NCBI RefSeq assembly: GCF_024626475.1
Contig: NZ_JANKHH010000003.1
Location: forward strand, 310,001 to 374,000
Length of the DNA: 64,000 nt
Origin: Parerythrobacter lacustris
GTDB taxonomy: Bacteria > Pseudomonadota > Alphaproteobacteria > Sphingomonadales > Sphingomonadaceae
Direction of reading: 5' to 3'
Shown: piece after piece, positions 48,001-56,372 of the stretch
Layout of the letters: every line of letters starts with the position of its first letter
Position numbering within the stretch: the first letter of the stretch is position 1
The notes under the pieces: model-generated
Seen by the model: only the letters and a program-made list of their open reading frames with translations
Told to the model about the DNA's origin: nothing
Databases searched by the model: none
Position numbers and translations under genes: made by a program

Positions 48001-51000
48001 CGATGCAACATCGCTGGCCGGCGGCGGCACGTTCCAGGGCATTGCACTGGGCGGGCAAGTCACAATCACCGATGCCTCGGTCGATCCGCTGGGCCTCATC
48101 AGCATGGACTCGCTGACCGTGCTGGCGAACGGCAACGCCACCACGTCGGGCTATCCCTCGCTTACCATCAGCAGTGGCAGCGGGCCGATCACCGTGACAA
48201 ACAATGTCAGCGCCGATGTATCGGGCGACATCCTTCTCAACTTCGACGACGACGGCCAGTTGCTGGTCGGCGGTTCGAGCTCGCTCTTCGCTGGCGGTGA
48301 CATCATCGTCACGCACACCAACAATGGCGGCACGATTTCGCTCGAGAACAGCGGAAACATCTTCGCCCTTGCGGGCGGAAATTTCGACGCGCAGCCCGGA
48401 TCGATCATTTCCGGCCGCGAGGTGTCCCTGCTCGCGCGCGGCGACGTGAGCGTGGACGACGTTCGTGCAGTGCCAAATCTGCAGATCGTCGCCGGGCAGA
48501 ATGCCTTCGTGAACAACGCGATCGCCACCGGCCCGCAGGGCACCGCAAACTTCGGCGGCATCCTGATCGAGGCGGGCCGCGATCCCTTCGGCAGTTCGCA
48601 GTACGACCCGAACAGCCGCGTAGAGATTGCGGGTACGGTCGATTCCTATTCCGACATCATCGTCTTCACCGGCGGCGAGGCGCGTTTCCTCGCTGGATCG
48701 ACAACGGTCGCCAACGATCTTCTTTCGGTCGGCACCGGCGGCGACATCATCGTCGAGAGCGGTGCCAGCCTCATCGCGGCGCGCAGCCCGTCGACCCCGC
48801 CCGACCCCGCCGATCCGTTCGGCGGCGGGGCCTATATGGACCTGTTCGCGGGGGCCCTTTCCGGATTCCTGACCTCGCCACCGGGCTCGATCGCGTCGAT
48901 CGTGGTCGATGGATCGCTCGACGCAAACACCGGCGCGATCATTGCGCGGGGCAATGCGATCGACGGGCTCGACGGCAGCTTCACCGCCAGTTCGATGGCG
49001 TTCGATATCATCGATGCGCCGGTAGACGGTGTACCGCAGGACGATGACGGCGGCCTGCTCTCCGCGAATTGCCTGGAAGGCAATATCTGCCTCGGCAGCA
49101 TCATCGCCGACAATGTCATCGAAATCGGTCAGGCGAGCAACAACGATGTCATCCAGCTGATCGTTCAGCAGGGCACAGTCGATGCCAACACTATCCTCAT
49201 CACCACTCGCAACGACATCGTGATGGGCACCAATGGCATCGCGACCACGCTCAATGCCGCCGACCTGTTCAGTGTCGAGAGCATCCAGGGCGATGTCGAT
49301 CTGCGCGACGCGGCGATTTCCAGCAACCAGATCCTCGTCGCAGCAGGCGGCAGCCTCGAGGGCAGCGGTTCCTTGGTGAGCGATACCGATATAGGGATCA
49401 CCGTGGGTGACAGTCTCTCGGCTTCGGTCATCGATACCGGCGGCGAACTCACCACGGTTGCCGAAGTTGCCGGAGATACCGAGGGCTTCTATTCGGTACC
49501 GAACAACATCACCATCGGATCGCTCACTGTCGGCACGGGCGACGTAAACTTCGACGCCGGGGGCAATATCGATATCGGTTTGATCAACGTGCCGGGCACC
49601 GACATCATCCTCACCGCCCCCGGCCTCGTCCAGCTCGGCTTCACCGGTAGTGCGAACAACATCGATCTCGACGGCGGGTTCGTTTCGGTTGGCGATATAT
49701 TTGCCTTCGGCCAGATCGGGATCGTCTCGGGTTCGGAAGTGCAGATCGGATCGGCGACCGCCGGCGATACGCTCACTATCGATTCGCTGGGCAATGTCTC
49801 GTTCTCCGCCTTGCAAGCCGGCAGCGACCTCATCGTGACCGCGCCTGGCTCGATCAGCGGGGGTGACCTGTTTGCCGGATCGCTGAGGCTCGACGGCGGG
49901 TTCATCGCCATCGGCACCGCGAGCGCTGCGACAATCGACTTCGTCAGCGCGAGCGACATCCTGTTCGACCTATTGCAATCGTCCAGTCCGATCCTGCTTA
50001 CTGCCGCCAACGGCCGGATCGCGGCGCACACCGGATCGGGCGATATCGAGAGCGACAGCGACGTGACGCTCGATGCCCAGGAAATCGCGGTGGGCAATAT
50101 CACCTCGGGTGGTTCGGTCTTGGCGAACGCGACCGTGGGCGACGCCAGCTTCGGCACGATCGATGCGATCGCCGACATCACGGTGGACGCGGCGGGCTCG
50201 CCGGTGCTTGCCAACGCGATCAGCGGCGGGAATACCAGCATCACCGGGGCTTCGGTCACCTTCAACAACGGCACGATCGGCGGCGATCTTTCGCTGACCG
50301 CCACCGGTGGCGACATCGACGGCAACGGCGCGGTGACGGTGGGCGGCGGCATTGCGCTCGACGCGGCGGGCAATGTCGGCTTCGGCGATCTCGCAGCGAA
50401 TGGCGGAAGCTTCACCGTCGCTGCCGGGGGCGATATCAGCTTCGGCAGCGCGAGCGCGGCAAGCGATATCGTGATGACGACACCCGGTATCCTCGACGGC
50501 GGCAACCTCAGTGCAGGCGGGACGCTGTCGCTCGATGCGGGGAGCGTCGCCTTCGATACCGGCAATGCAGCGCTGATCGACATCACCAGCAGCACCGATA
50601 TCCGCTTCAACGCGCTCACTTCGCCCAGCGCGATCACACTGACTGCGGCCAACGGGACGATCGGGAACAATGGCGGAAGCGGCGATATCGACAGCGACGG
50701 CGATGTCGACCTGCTGGCGCTGACGATCGATCTCGGCAACATCACCTCGGGCGGCTCGGTCGGGGCGCAAGCGACTTCGGGCGATGCGACCTTCGGGGTC
50801 GTGGACGCTGCGAACGACATCACCATTGCGGCCAGCGGCACGCCCACTCTCGCCAATGCGATCAGCGGCGGCGACACCAGCATCACCGGGGCGTCGGTCA
50901 CCTTCAACAACGGCACTATCGGCGGGAACCTCGCGCTGACGGCGACGGCAGGCGACATTGCCAGCGACGGAACGGTAACCGTCGGCGGCGGGATCGCGCT

Positions 51001-54000
51001 CGACGCGGCGGGCAATGTGACCTTCGGTTCGCTTGCCGCAGAGGGCGGCGATTTCACCATCACCGCAGGCGGTGATATCTTTGCCGACCATGCCGAAGCG
51101 AGCGGCAATTTCAACGCGAACGCCGGGGGCGATTTCACCACCGGACTGAACTCGATCATCACCGGCGGGGACATCGTCATCGCTGCGGGCGGAGTTGCCG
51201 ATCTCGGCAATTCGAGCGCGGGCGGCCTGGTCGATGTCAGCGCGCAGCAGATCGATTTCGTCAGCGTTGCTGCCGGACAGACGGTGACACTGGTCACCGC
51301 GCAGGGCACGCAATCGCCGCCTGTCGGTAACGGCAACATTACCGGGCAGACAGTCACTGCCGGATTTGGCGAGAGCCTGATCCGCGCGACCGACGGGGGT
51401 GACATTGCGATTTCGGGCACGATCACGGCGGACGGCGTGCAAGTCATTGCCGATGCCGGGACGATCACCAGCGGCGGGCTGAACACGCGGCTGTTTGCCG
51501 TGCTGAACGCCGCCGGTGCGATCATGCTGACCGGAAATTCGGTCGGCACCAACACATTCTTCGCGGAGGGTGCGAGCGTTCAGCTCGGCAACTCGACGAT
51601 CACCAATGGCAATGTTTCGCTCGTCGCCCGCAGCGGCGATGTAACCGGGACGGGCCAGATCGATGCCAACGGCGAACTGGTGGTCAGCGCCGCACAATCT
51701 GTCTCGCTGACCGGCGACCTCATCGCGGCATCGGGCATCAGGATCAATGCAACCGGCATCGCGTTGAACAACGCCACATCCGCCGGGGGCATCCAGCTGG
51801 TCGCGACCAGCGGCGGTGCTACCTCGCCGGGTCGGGTCCAATCGGGTTTCGACCTGTTCGTCCAGACTTCCGGCGGGGCCGATCTCAACGAGCTCGTCGC
51901 CGGAGACGACATCGTGTTCTTCGGATCGGGCGATATATCAATCGCGCGGATGGAGGCCACGGGTGAAAATCCTCAGGGCGAAGAAGTCGGCAGCAACGGC
52001 ACCTTCACGATCACCGGCAATGTGTTCGTCGGAGAGGCGCAGATCGCCGATGATCTCGTGGCCAATGTGACGGGCGATTTCACCACCGGGCTGAACTCGA
52101 TCATCACCGGCGGCAATATCCTCATCAATGCGGGCAATATCGTTAATCTCGGCAATTCGAGCGCGGGCGGCCTGATCGACGTGCAGGGTAGCGAGATCCA
52201 GTTCGCCAGCCTCGATGCGGGCTCTACGGTCGATCTGCTCACAGCGACCACCTCCAACACCGTAAGGGGCAATGGCAATATAGCCGGTGGCGCGATCGAT
52301 GCGGGAACTGGGGCGAGCAGCCTCGTTGCGATCGGCGCGATCAATCTGACCGGGCCGGCAACCATCGGCGGCAGCCTGGTGGTCGACGCGGGCGGCGATG
52401 TCGTCTTCCCGAGCGCGAATACCGGCAGTGATCTGATCGTGACCGCTGGCGGCAGTATCGCTCATGGCGGTGCGACCTCCGGCGGCGAGCTCGACTTCGT
52501 TGCTACGGGCGACATCCAGGGCACCGGCGACCTGCTATCGGTCGGAGCGATGCGGATATCTTCGCTGGACGGTTCGGTCATCGGGCAGCTGTTCTCCTCG
52601 GCGGGGAACGTGTCGATCGATGCTGCCGGTCTGGTGACATTCGACACCGTTTCGGCCAATGGCGACATCGGCATCGAGGCGGGCGGACCGGTCAGCGGCG
52701 AACTGCTGCGGGCCGGTTCGTCGATCCAGGTCCAGACCTCCGATGCGATCACCGTGGATACGGTGGACAGCGCCAACACCAGTCCCGGCGGCGTGTTCCT
52801 CGTCGGTGACCAGGGCATCACCCTGCGCGTGCTGAGCGGGGTCGAAGCCACTCTGACCTCGTCAAGCGGCGACGTCAGAGTGACCGAAGACGTCATTCTC
52901 GATAACTTCGTGCAGGCCACCGGCGAGAGCGTCTTCCTGCGTTCGGCCCACGATCTCACGGTGCAGGCGGAAGCCACCGTTTCGACGATCGACATCGAGA
53001 CCACTGGCGATCTCGATGTCGAGCGCGCCGACGCTCCGGGCGACATCCGGCTTTACAGCACCGGAGGGACGACCACGCTGAGCAATGTGATCTCGGGCGG
53101 TCTTGCTCCCCCGCAGGGCAGCAGCCAGCGGGTCACCGGCGGCTCGAACGTCGATATCTTCGCGGCGGCCGATGTGGTGGTGCGCGACCGGGTTTCGGCG
53201 ACCGGCGATCTGCGCATCCGGGCAGGCGACCTGGTCGACCTGCAGGCGGCTGCCACCGGCACAACGATCGAGGTGATCTCGAGCGATATCGCCATCGGCA
53301 CCGGCGGCTCGCTCGGCGAAGCAAACCGTACCGAGTCGATCGTCTTCACCCCGCTGACCACCGAAGCGACGCTTGGCGGCGAAAGCAGCAGTTCGACCGG
53401 ATACCGGCTCGACAATTCCGAATTCGCCCGCGTGTTCAGCGCCGGCGAGGTCAGCTTTGCCGTGTCGGGGTCGAGTTCGGGCGGGGCAGTGCTGACAATC
53501 GACGACCTCGATATCGTCGCAGGCAGCGGTAGCTCGGCAACGAGCAACAACATCGGGCAGGACGGCATCTTGCGCCTCGAGTCCGATGGCGAAATCGAAA
53601 TTGTCGGCAGTCTCACGGTGACCGGCGCAACTGCGGATACGCAGCTGCAGCTCAGTGCGGACGAGACGATCCTGATCGACCTGGCCAACGGCGGGTTGTT
53701 CGTGCTCGACGGCAACAACGGGCTTGCGGGTTCGATCGTCGCAGTGGCCTCGAATTTCCTCGCGGTCACGCCCGAAGCGCTGGCGGCAATCGAGGGGCTT
53801 CCGGTGGCGGATATCGATGACCGGCTGGCACAGAACGACGGGGTGGACCGCCCCGACGGGGTCATCCGCGCCGACAGGCTCACCATCGGGACGACCGACA
53901 GCCAGGTGTTCATCCAGAACACCGCCCCCGGCACGGCATTCGACGACCGGCGCGGCTTCACGGTCAACAGCCTGACGATCAACGACCTGGTCGATCCCAA

Positions 54001-54400
54001 CCTGCCGATCGTGATCAACGGTGTGGTGGGCAGCGCGACCGGGGTATCGGCCATCGCGGTGACGACCATCAACACCGCCTTCGATCCGGCTTCGACCATC
54101 AACGGCTGCCTGATCGCCAACCCGTCGAGCTGCACGGTCACCTCGCATTCGGACGGACCCAGCGACGATCCGCTGCAGGACCTGCTCGACGACCAGTTCG
54201 ACGGCGACACGCCGACCGGCGGCACGATCGACACCACGCTGGTCGAACTGCGCGAAGACCCGCTGCGCAGCGACGACCCGCTGATCGACGAGCCGGTGAC
54301 CGGCGCGGGCAATGAAGACCTGTGGGACTTCGGCAGCGACGAGGACGAAGACTGCGAACCCGCTGAGGACGGCACCTGCATCGCGGAGGCGGCCGAATAG
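42059..54400 (+). CDS. Giant TpsA exoprotein (filamentous haemagglutinin N-terminal domain, 4,113 residues)
   Basis: Start ATG 42059 follows AGAGGGA; upstream ATGs at 42020 and 42026 are weaker. An extended signal peptide (about 47 residues, ending AQAQ) is followed by the haemagglutination-activity secretion domain at about 140-270 (TSQAIINWTTFDTA, SPGGILVNNGAAFNVGSLVLSAS). Then come a long beta-helical region; a very glycine-rich zone at about 1080-1970, built on GGNGTGGTA-type repeats; duplicated blocks at about 2640-3360; and an acidic C-terminus with cysteine pairs C4017/C4025 and C4099/C4107. No VENN motif or toxin-like tail. It is probably a surface adhesin exported by the upstream TpsB. 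Two long internal repeats are annotated separately. Confidence 0.93.
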   Translation: MTQQASRKAAGPGQIARHKRNRLMRSCSAFAAAIVLSGLWGNAAQAQMVTPPVASRPAANPASILQMRSAPEVRSIADANLIADSRITLQAPVVPRPQPAPQPANPPLRTAAIPDQNRIMEGSAGTVVPGGPAPVVGARANATVSAQGSFAVSSGSATINRDALKDQVQVTTSQAIINWTTFDTATLATTDSYINFLPAGTELEFIGTGANYTVLNRVFGTPDAGGEYRGIAFNGTVTSRLSDAGPIGGNVWFYSPGGILVNNGAAFNVGSLVLSASAINAITGGGTTIDFTGVTQSDSAILIANGANINALNQGSYVAMVAPRIEQAGTVTVNGSVAYVGAEQAQLRIDNGLFDIAIGLGTEDANGVVHTGTTTGPARQVTQGTNNILTDPDGQGIYMVAVPKNTALTMLVGGSIGYQPASNASMTPNGVLVLGSGTDVQSDVDIRSGTQTIQFDGRDAVDGGGIRMAGATLTSDMTAFASGQFALTVGNNQAFTMGGDGRGGYSLDATGGAGIVVSAIGNGSIDIQGDLTLDSGQDQSVGAPISITAAVDPGSPTGPAGTINIGGSLVADSSGVGRDDFFVIRQNGNTGIGEDAVGGDISLTVSGGGSISVGGDTTLDASAQGGKGEFRSGSSTGGDVSILVTGATSSLNLPNFVQISTNGINAESLKPGGGGSADLGADSTAGNFSLIVNGGSLDLGFAQIDTSADATSGSDATQAQENSARAGDATFRFTGGSQDIGGIRVSGNASSGTSFDANGNRINAPVTLGELTFELDGSQTSFGQDFSVFSGTGTGDTAPATTTSFTVTNGANVSVGGDFFYDTNNLNDSVVLTVDQGSIFDIDGSLVFAFAGRTADIASDRGVDITINVDNASLLANFVALDSSIENDSFDNLGTAGGDIALNLTNGAVFDAGFTSISSNARGRALGSSATGGNVTITVDSSTFRSTGGVDISANGVAAQSNIDPSDGTSSGQGGSVRFVATGTNPLVDIGDLFISADGRFNFGFEEASFLAPIGGPSGPVGVAAGTLAVPEAAGGLGDGGDASGGTVEMTIETGTFNAASVTVSSSGFGENGTSDIIDDGINPPVAFAGSGGSGTGGTVTFNMVGGTANIDSLTVSANGLGGNGAFSDETIGMPAGDGGNGTGGSATINASGGTLNVTNGIALQALGNAEIFDFGFPFTSIQGNGGTGFGVAAGNGGAGEGGSATLNLVGNAASVNAATIEISADAYGGEGGSSFTTFSAGVPIPGQTGGSGGDATGGTAILNHNAGAIDSNSVTVTTGAIGGDGGSSFGLSTGQSVGSGGRGGNAAGGTSTINLNQDDASNPTYFVRSVSTGGQGGGGLLSGAGGNGTGGTAELLVNNFDVSLSSAVLDTSGTGGDAGLNDGEAGTGGAGGAGTGGTVRLVVDGPNGELTSDSPIAISSSGRGGAGSAGGDSFNDIDPGGNGGNGGLGTGGRAEVFTTNGGLLDLALDRGIIDTAGTGGSGGAGGNGPIFTGGNGGRGGGAVGGAIVLGSSGGGDMTVSGPSTTVTLQAGATGGRGGDGGLGAGGSTGLVGVNGNSAGGTIDVTADGGRLAFNAQLAAITSAIGFADTRPGSAGGDADGGAITIDALGAGSELVVTGGIFADASAAAAQGVSGLGAGVGGSAAGGSIDIVLAEGSTVDIASIDVLASGTGAFGNGGGSGTGGDVQIAIAADASSLTSINVDVRATGGSSGTVTGSGPGQNGSAGGDAQGGTAVVVVEGTGPLLDSLTGFALNASATAGNGGRGSASNGLVNGYLGGNGGNATGGTASLSIAGDGASLTVDALAFSLRADATGGTGGAGGDNFTGGTIGPGGVVINNRGGNGGIGGAGTGGTVALEAGSGSTMTLQQSSGPFELAASGIGGRGGSGGNLDLTNGGIQGTGGDGGTGTGGSPQLIATGGTIQGDDVSLTAIGVGGDGGLGGDDGNATLGPSGNGGNAFGGTPSVETQDGSPGIITLGNLLIDATSLAGGGTFQGIALGGQVTITDASVDPLGLISMDSLTVLANGNATTSGYPSLTISSGSGPITVTNNVSADVSGDILLNFDDDGQLLVGGSSSLFAGGDIIVTHTNNGGTISLENSGNIFALAGGNFDAQPGSIISGREVSLLARGDVSVDDVRAVPNLQIVAGQNAFVNNAIATGPQGTANFGGILIEAGRDPFGSSQYDPNSRVEIAGTVDSYSDIIVFTGGEARFLAGSTTVANDLLSVGTGGDIIVESGASLIAARSPSTPPDPADPFGGGAYMDLFAGALSGFLTSPPGSIASIVVDGSLDANTGAIIARGNAIDGLDGSFTASSMAFDIIDAPVDGVPQDDDGGLLSANCLEGNICLGSIIADNVIEIGQASNNDVIQLIVQQGTVDANTILITTRNDIVMGTNGIATTLNAADLFSVESIQGDVDLRDAAISSNQILVAAGGSLEGSGSLVSDTDIGITVGDSLSASVIDTGGELTTVAEVAGDTEGFYSVPNNITIGSLTVGTGDVNFDAGGNIDIGLINVPGTDIILTAPGLVQLGFTGSANNIDLDGGFVSVGDIFAFGQIGIVSGSEVQIGSATAGDTLTIDSLGNVSFSALQAGSDLIVTAPGSISGGDLFAGSLRLDGGFIAIGTASAATIDFVSASDILFDLLQSSSPILLTAANGRIAAHTGSGDIESDSDVTLDAQEIAVGNITSGGSVLANATVGDASFGTIDAIADITVDAAGSPVLANAISGGNTSITGASVTFNNGTIGGDLSLTATGGDIDGNGAVTVGGGIALDAAGNVGFGDLAANGGSFTVAAGGDISFGSASAASDIVMTTPGILDGGNLSAGGTLSLDAGSVAFDTGNAALIDITSSTDIRFNALTSPSAITLTAANGTIGNNGGSGDIDSDGDVDLLALTIDLGNITSGGSVGAQATSGDATFGVVDAANDITIAASGTPTLANAISGGDTSITGASVTFNNGTIGGNLALTATAGDIASDGTVTVGGGIALDAAGNVTFGSLAAEGGDFTITAGGDIFADHAEASGNFNANAGGDFTTGLNSIITGGDIVIAAGGVADLGNSSAGGLVDVSAQQIDFVSVAAGQTVTLVTAQGTQSPPVGNGNITGQTVTAGFGESLIRATDGGDIAISGTITADGVQVIADAGTITSGGLNTRLFAVLNAAGAIMLTGNSVGTNTFFAEGASVQLGNSTITNGNVSLVARSGDVTGTGQIDANGELVVSAAQSVSLTGDLIAASGIRINATGIALNNATSAGGIQLVATSGGATSPGRVQSGFDLFVQTSGGADLNELVAGDDIVFFGSGDISIARMEATGENPQGEEVGSNGTFTITGNVFVGEAQIADDLVANVTGDFTTGLNSIITGGNILINAGNIVNLGNSSAGGLIDVQGSEIQFASLDAGSTVDLLTATTSNTVRGNGNIAGGAIDAGTGASSLVAIGAINLTGPATIGGSLVVDAGGDVVFPSANTGSDLIVTAGGSIAHGGATSGGELDFVATGDIQGTGDLLSVGAMRISSLDGSVIGQLFSSAGNVSIDAAGLVTFDTVSANGDIGIEAGGPVSGELLRAGSSIQVQTSDAITVDTVDSANTSPGGVFLVGDQGITLRVLSGVEATLTSSSGDVRVTEDVILDNFVQATGESVFLRSAHDLTVQAEATVSTIDIETTGDLDVERADAPGDIRLYSTGGTTTLSNVISGGLAPPQGSSQRVTGGSNVDIFAAADVVVRDRVSATGDLRIRAGDLVDLQAAATGTTIEVISSDIAIGTGGSLGEANRTESIVFTPLTTEATLGGESSSSTGYRLDNSEFARVFSAGEVSFAVSGSSSGGAVLTIDDLDIVAGSGSSATSNNIGQDGILRLESDGEIEIVGSLTVTGATADTQLQLSADETILIDLANGGLFVLDGNNGLAGSIVAVASNFLAVTPEALAAIEGLPVADIDDRLAQNDGVDRPDGVIRADRLTIGTTDSQVFIQNTAPGTAFDDRRGFTVNSLTINDLVDPNLPIVINGVVGSATGVSAIAVTTINTAFDPASTINGCLIANPSSCTVTSHSDGPSDDPLQDLLDDQFDGDTPTGGTIDTTLVELREDPLRSDDPLIDEPVTGAGNEDLWDFGSDEDEDCEPAEDGTCIAEAAE
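45300..47960 (+). repeat. Glycine-rich beta-helix repeats in tpsA
   Basis: Irregular units of roughly 40-60 codons, each opening with a turn such as GGSGTGGTV, GGNGTGGSA, GGAGEGGSA, GGSGGDATGGTA, followed by alternating hydrophobic residues. DNA is rich in GGCGGCAATGGC-like words, so the zone is a candidate for length variation between strains. Confidence 0.75.
49971..51090 (+). repeat. Tandem 642-bp internal duplication in tpsA
   Basis: Two adjacent copies of a roughly 214-residue block. The core NAISGGNTSITGASVTFNNG at 50,213 recurs as NAISGGDTSITGASVTFNNG at 50,855, and TVGGGIALDAAGNV also appears in both. The second copy is shorter at its end. At DNA level the cores are close to identical over about 90 bp. 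Confidence 0.8.
51128..52160 (+). repeat. Second internal repeat pair in tpsA (945-bp spacing)
   Basis: GDFTTGLNSIITGGDI at 51,128 and GDFTTGLNSIITGGNI at 52,073 are nearly identical at DNA level for about 60 bp, followed by NLGNSSAGGL(V/I)DV in both. The period is 315 codons. Confidence 0.7.
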
Positions 54401-54449
54401 AAGCTAACGCCTTGACCGCCGGCCAGAGCCGCGTGCAAGGCGCGCAGCG

Positions 54450-55970
54450 ATGACCGACGCACCTCTCAAGCTGTTGAACAGCCTGACCCGCCAGCTGGAG
54501 GAGTTCCAGCCCGTCCACCCCGGCGAGGCACGGGTCTATTCGTGCGGGCCGACGGTCTACAACTACCAGCATATCGGCAATATGCGCGCTTACGTGTTCG
54601 CCGACACGCTGGGGCGGGTGCTGCAATGGAAGGGCTACAAGCTCACCCACGTGATCAATATCACCGATGTCGGCCACCTCACCTCCGACGCCGACGAGGG
54701 CGAGGACAAGATGGAGAAGATGGCCGCGCGCGAAGGCAAGAGCGCGTGGGATATCGCGAAATTCTACCAGCAAGATTTCGAGCGCGACCTCGCGCGGCTC
54801 AACGTGCAGCCCAAACAGCATCCGCGCGCGACCGAATATGTCGAAGCGATGATCGCATGGGGCGAGAGGATCGCGCCGGAGCATTGCTACGAACTGGAGA
54901 GCGGGCTCTATTTCGACGTATCGACCGTGGCCGACTATGGCCGGCTGGCGCGCGCGGTGACCGAGGACGGGGAGGGCCGGATCGAAAGCGTCGAAGGCAA
55001 GCGCAACGCCGCCGATTTCGCCATCTGGCGCAAGACCCCGCCGGGCGAGACGCGGCAGATGGAATGGGACAGCCCGTGGGGCAAGGGCGCGCCCGGCTGG
55101 CATCTCGAATGCTCGGTGATGGGCGAGGCGCTGCTTGGCTTTCCGTTCGACATCCACACCGGCGGGATCGACCACCGCGAGATCCACCATCCGAACGAGA
55201 TCGCCCAGAACCAGGCCTATTGCTGCACGAATGGCTTGGATGATGCGCGCAATTCGGGCGCGAAGATCTGGATGCACAACAACTTCCTGGTCGAGCGCAG
55301 CGGCAAGATGTCCAAGTCCTCGGGCGAATTCCTGCGGCTGCAACTGCTGGTCGACAAGGGCTTCCACCCGCTCGCCTACCGTATGATGTGCCTGCAGGCG
55401 CATTACCGCAGCGAGCTGGAGTTCTCGTGGGAGGGGCTGGAAGCGGCGCTGGTGCGGTTGAAGCGGATGGTGATGGGGGTCGAGCGACTGAAAGCGAAGT
55501 ATCGAGAGCGGAACACCTCCGATTGGATCCCGGAAGTCCTGAAAGGAGAATGGACACTCTGGAAGTATGTGAGTCTAAAGTTCGATGATCTAACTAGCGT
55601 ACGCAATCTCCTCGTGATCGACCAGAGCATGTGCAACGATCTAAATACGCCAATTGCTGTGTCAGAGATTGAGCTAATCCTCGGCCCCGGTTCGGAGTAC
55701 CAATCAGCGTCTGACCGCTTGAATAGTATCGCCGCAATCGACGACGTCCTCGGCCTCGACCTCCTGAACCTCACCCGCGCTGACCTCCGCATCCGCCCCA
55801 ACACCGCGCAAATCACCGAGACCGAAATCGAGGCCGCGCTGGCCGAGCGCAAGGAAGCCCGTGCCGCGAAGGATTTCGCCCGCTCCGACGCACTGCGCGA
55901 CGAGCTCGCGGCCAAGGGGGTCGAGGTGATGGACGGCGACCCGCTCGGCTGGGAGTGGAAGCTGGATTGA
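54450..55970 (+). CDS. cysS: Cysteinyl-tRNA synthetase with atypical internal segment
   Basis: A 506-residue class I synthetase. The HIGH motif appears as YQHIGNMR near 38-45, KMSKS as KMSKSSG near 289, and zinc ligands as CGPTVYN, CSVMGEA and HTGGIDHREIHH. It charges tRNA-Cys in the cytosol. Residues about 350-430 (55,500-55,735) are encoded by clearly lower-GC DNA with codons such as CTA, AGT and TCA that are rare on either side; flanking segments resume the host style. This suggests a recombined patch in the DALR/anticodon region. Reading frame intact, so probably functional. Confidence 0.93.
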   Translation: MTDAPLKLLNSLTRQLEEFQPVHPGEARVYSCGPTVYNYQHIGNMRAYVFADTLGRVLQWKGYKLTHVINITDVGHLTSDADEGEDKMEKMAAREGKSAWDIAKFYQQDFERDLARLNVQPKQHPRATEYVEAMIAWGERIAPEHCYELESGLYFDVSTVADYGRLARAVTEDGEGRIESVEGKRNAADFAIWRKTPPGETRQMEWDSPWGKGAPGWHLECSVMGEALLGFPFDIHTGGIDHREIHHPNEIAQNQAYCCTNGLDDARNSGAKIWMHNNFLVERSGKMSKSSGEFLRLQLLVDKGFHPLAYRMMCLQAHYRSELEFSWEGLEAALVRLKRMVMGVERLKAKYRERNTSDWIPEVLKGEWTLWKYVSLKFDDLTSVRNLLVIDQSMCNDLNTPIAVSEIELILGPGSEYQSASDRLNSIAAIDDVLGLDLLNLTRADLRIRPNTAQITETEIEAALAERKEARAAKDFARSDALRDELAAKGVEVMDGDPLGWEWKLD

Positions 55971-56006
55971 CCTTGCAAATCCGTTTCGGGTGAATAAAAC
56001 AGTTGC

Positions 56007-56372
56007 ATGCTGCAACCTATCTTCTGGCTCATCCTCGCCGCCGTTCACGCCATGCCCGCCCTGGCATTCTTCCGGCCCGCGCAGATGCAGTCGCTTTACC
56101 GGGTCGGTCCGGACAATCCGCTGTTCCTGCTCATGCATCACCGCGCGGCGCTGTTTCTGGCTGTGTTCATCACTTGCATTATCGCGGCATTTCATCCGCC
56201 GAGTCGTCCGCTAGCCAGCGTTGTGGCCGCTATCAGCATGACCTCCTTTCTGTTTCTTTGGTGGCGCGCCGGTTGTCCGCCCCAGCTCAAGATGATTGCT
56301 ACCGTCGATCTGCTTGGTATGCCCGTGCTAGTGCTCGCTGCTGCTTTCGCCTTCGGTTTGATTGGTCGATGA
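56007..56372 (+). CDS. Small four-helix membrane protein upstream of RES gene
   Basis: A 121-residue protein with four predicted membrane segments (about 3-20, 42-61, 66-84, 94-118) and a conserved-looking loop RPAQMQSLYRVGPDNPLFLLMHHRAALF. No family recognised with certainty. Its stop overlaps the next gene's start (ATGA), so the two are translationally coupled. No clear ribosome site upstream of the ATG. Confidence 0.65.
   Translation: MLQPIFWLILAAVHAMPALAFFRPAQMQSLYRVGPDNPLFLLMHHRAALFLAVFITCIIAAFHPPSRPLASVVAAISMTSFLFLWWRAGCPPQLKMIATVDLLGMPVLVLAAAFAFGLIGR

Noticed and set aside
46316-49816. 1,166-codon minus-strand frame inside tpsA
   Set aside because: Antisense of a low-complexity Gly-rich coding region; the tpsA frame is continuous, has a signal peptide, and fits the operon.
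42059-54400. TpsA as a CdiA contact-dependent toxin
   Set aside because: No VENN-type junction, no toxin-like C-terminal domain and no small immunity gene; the next gene is cysS.
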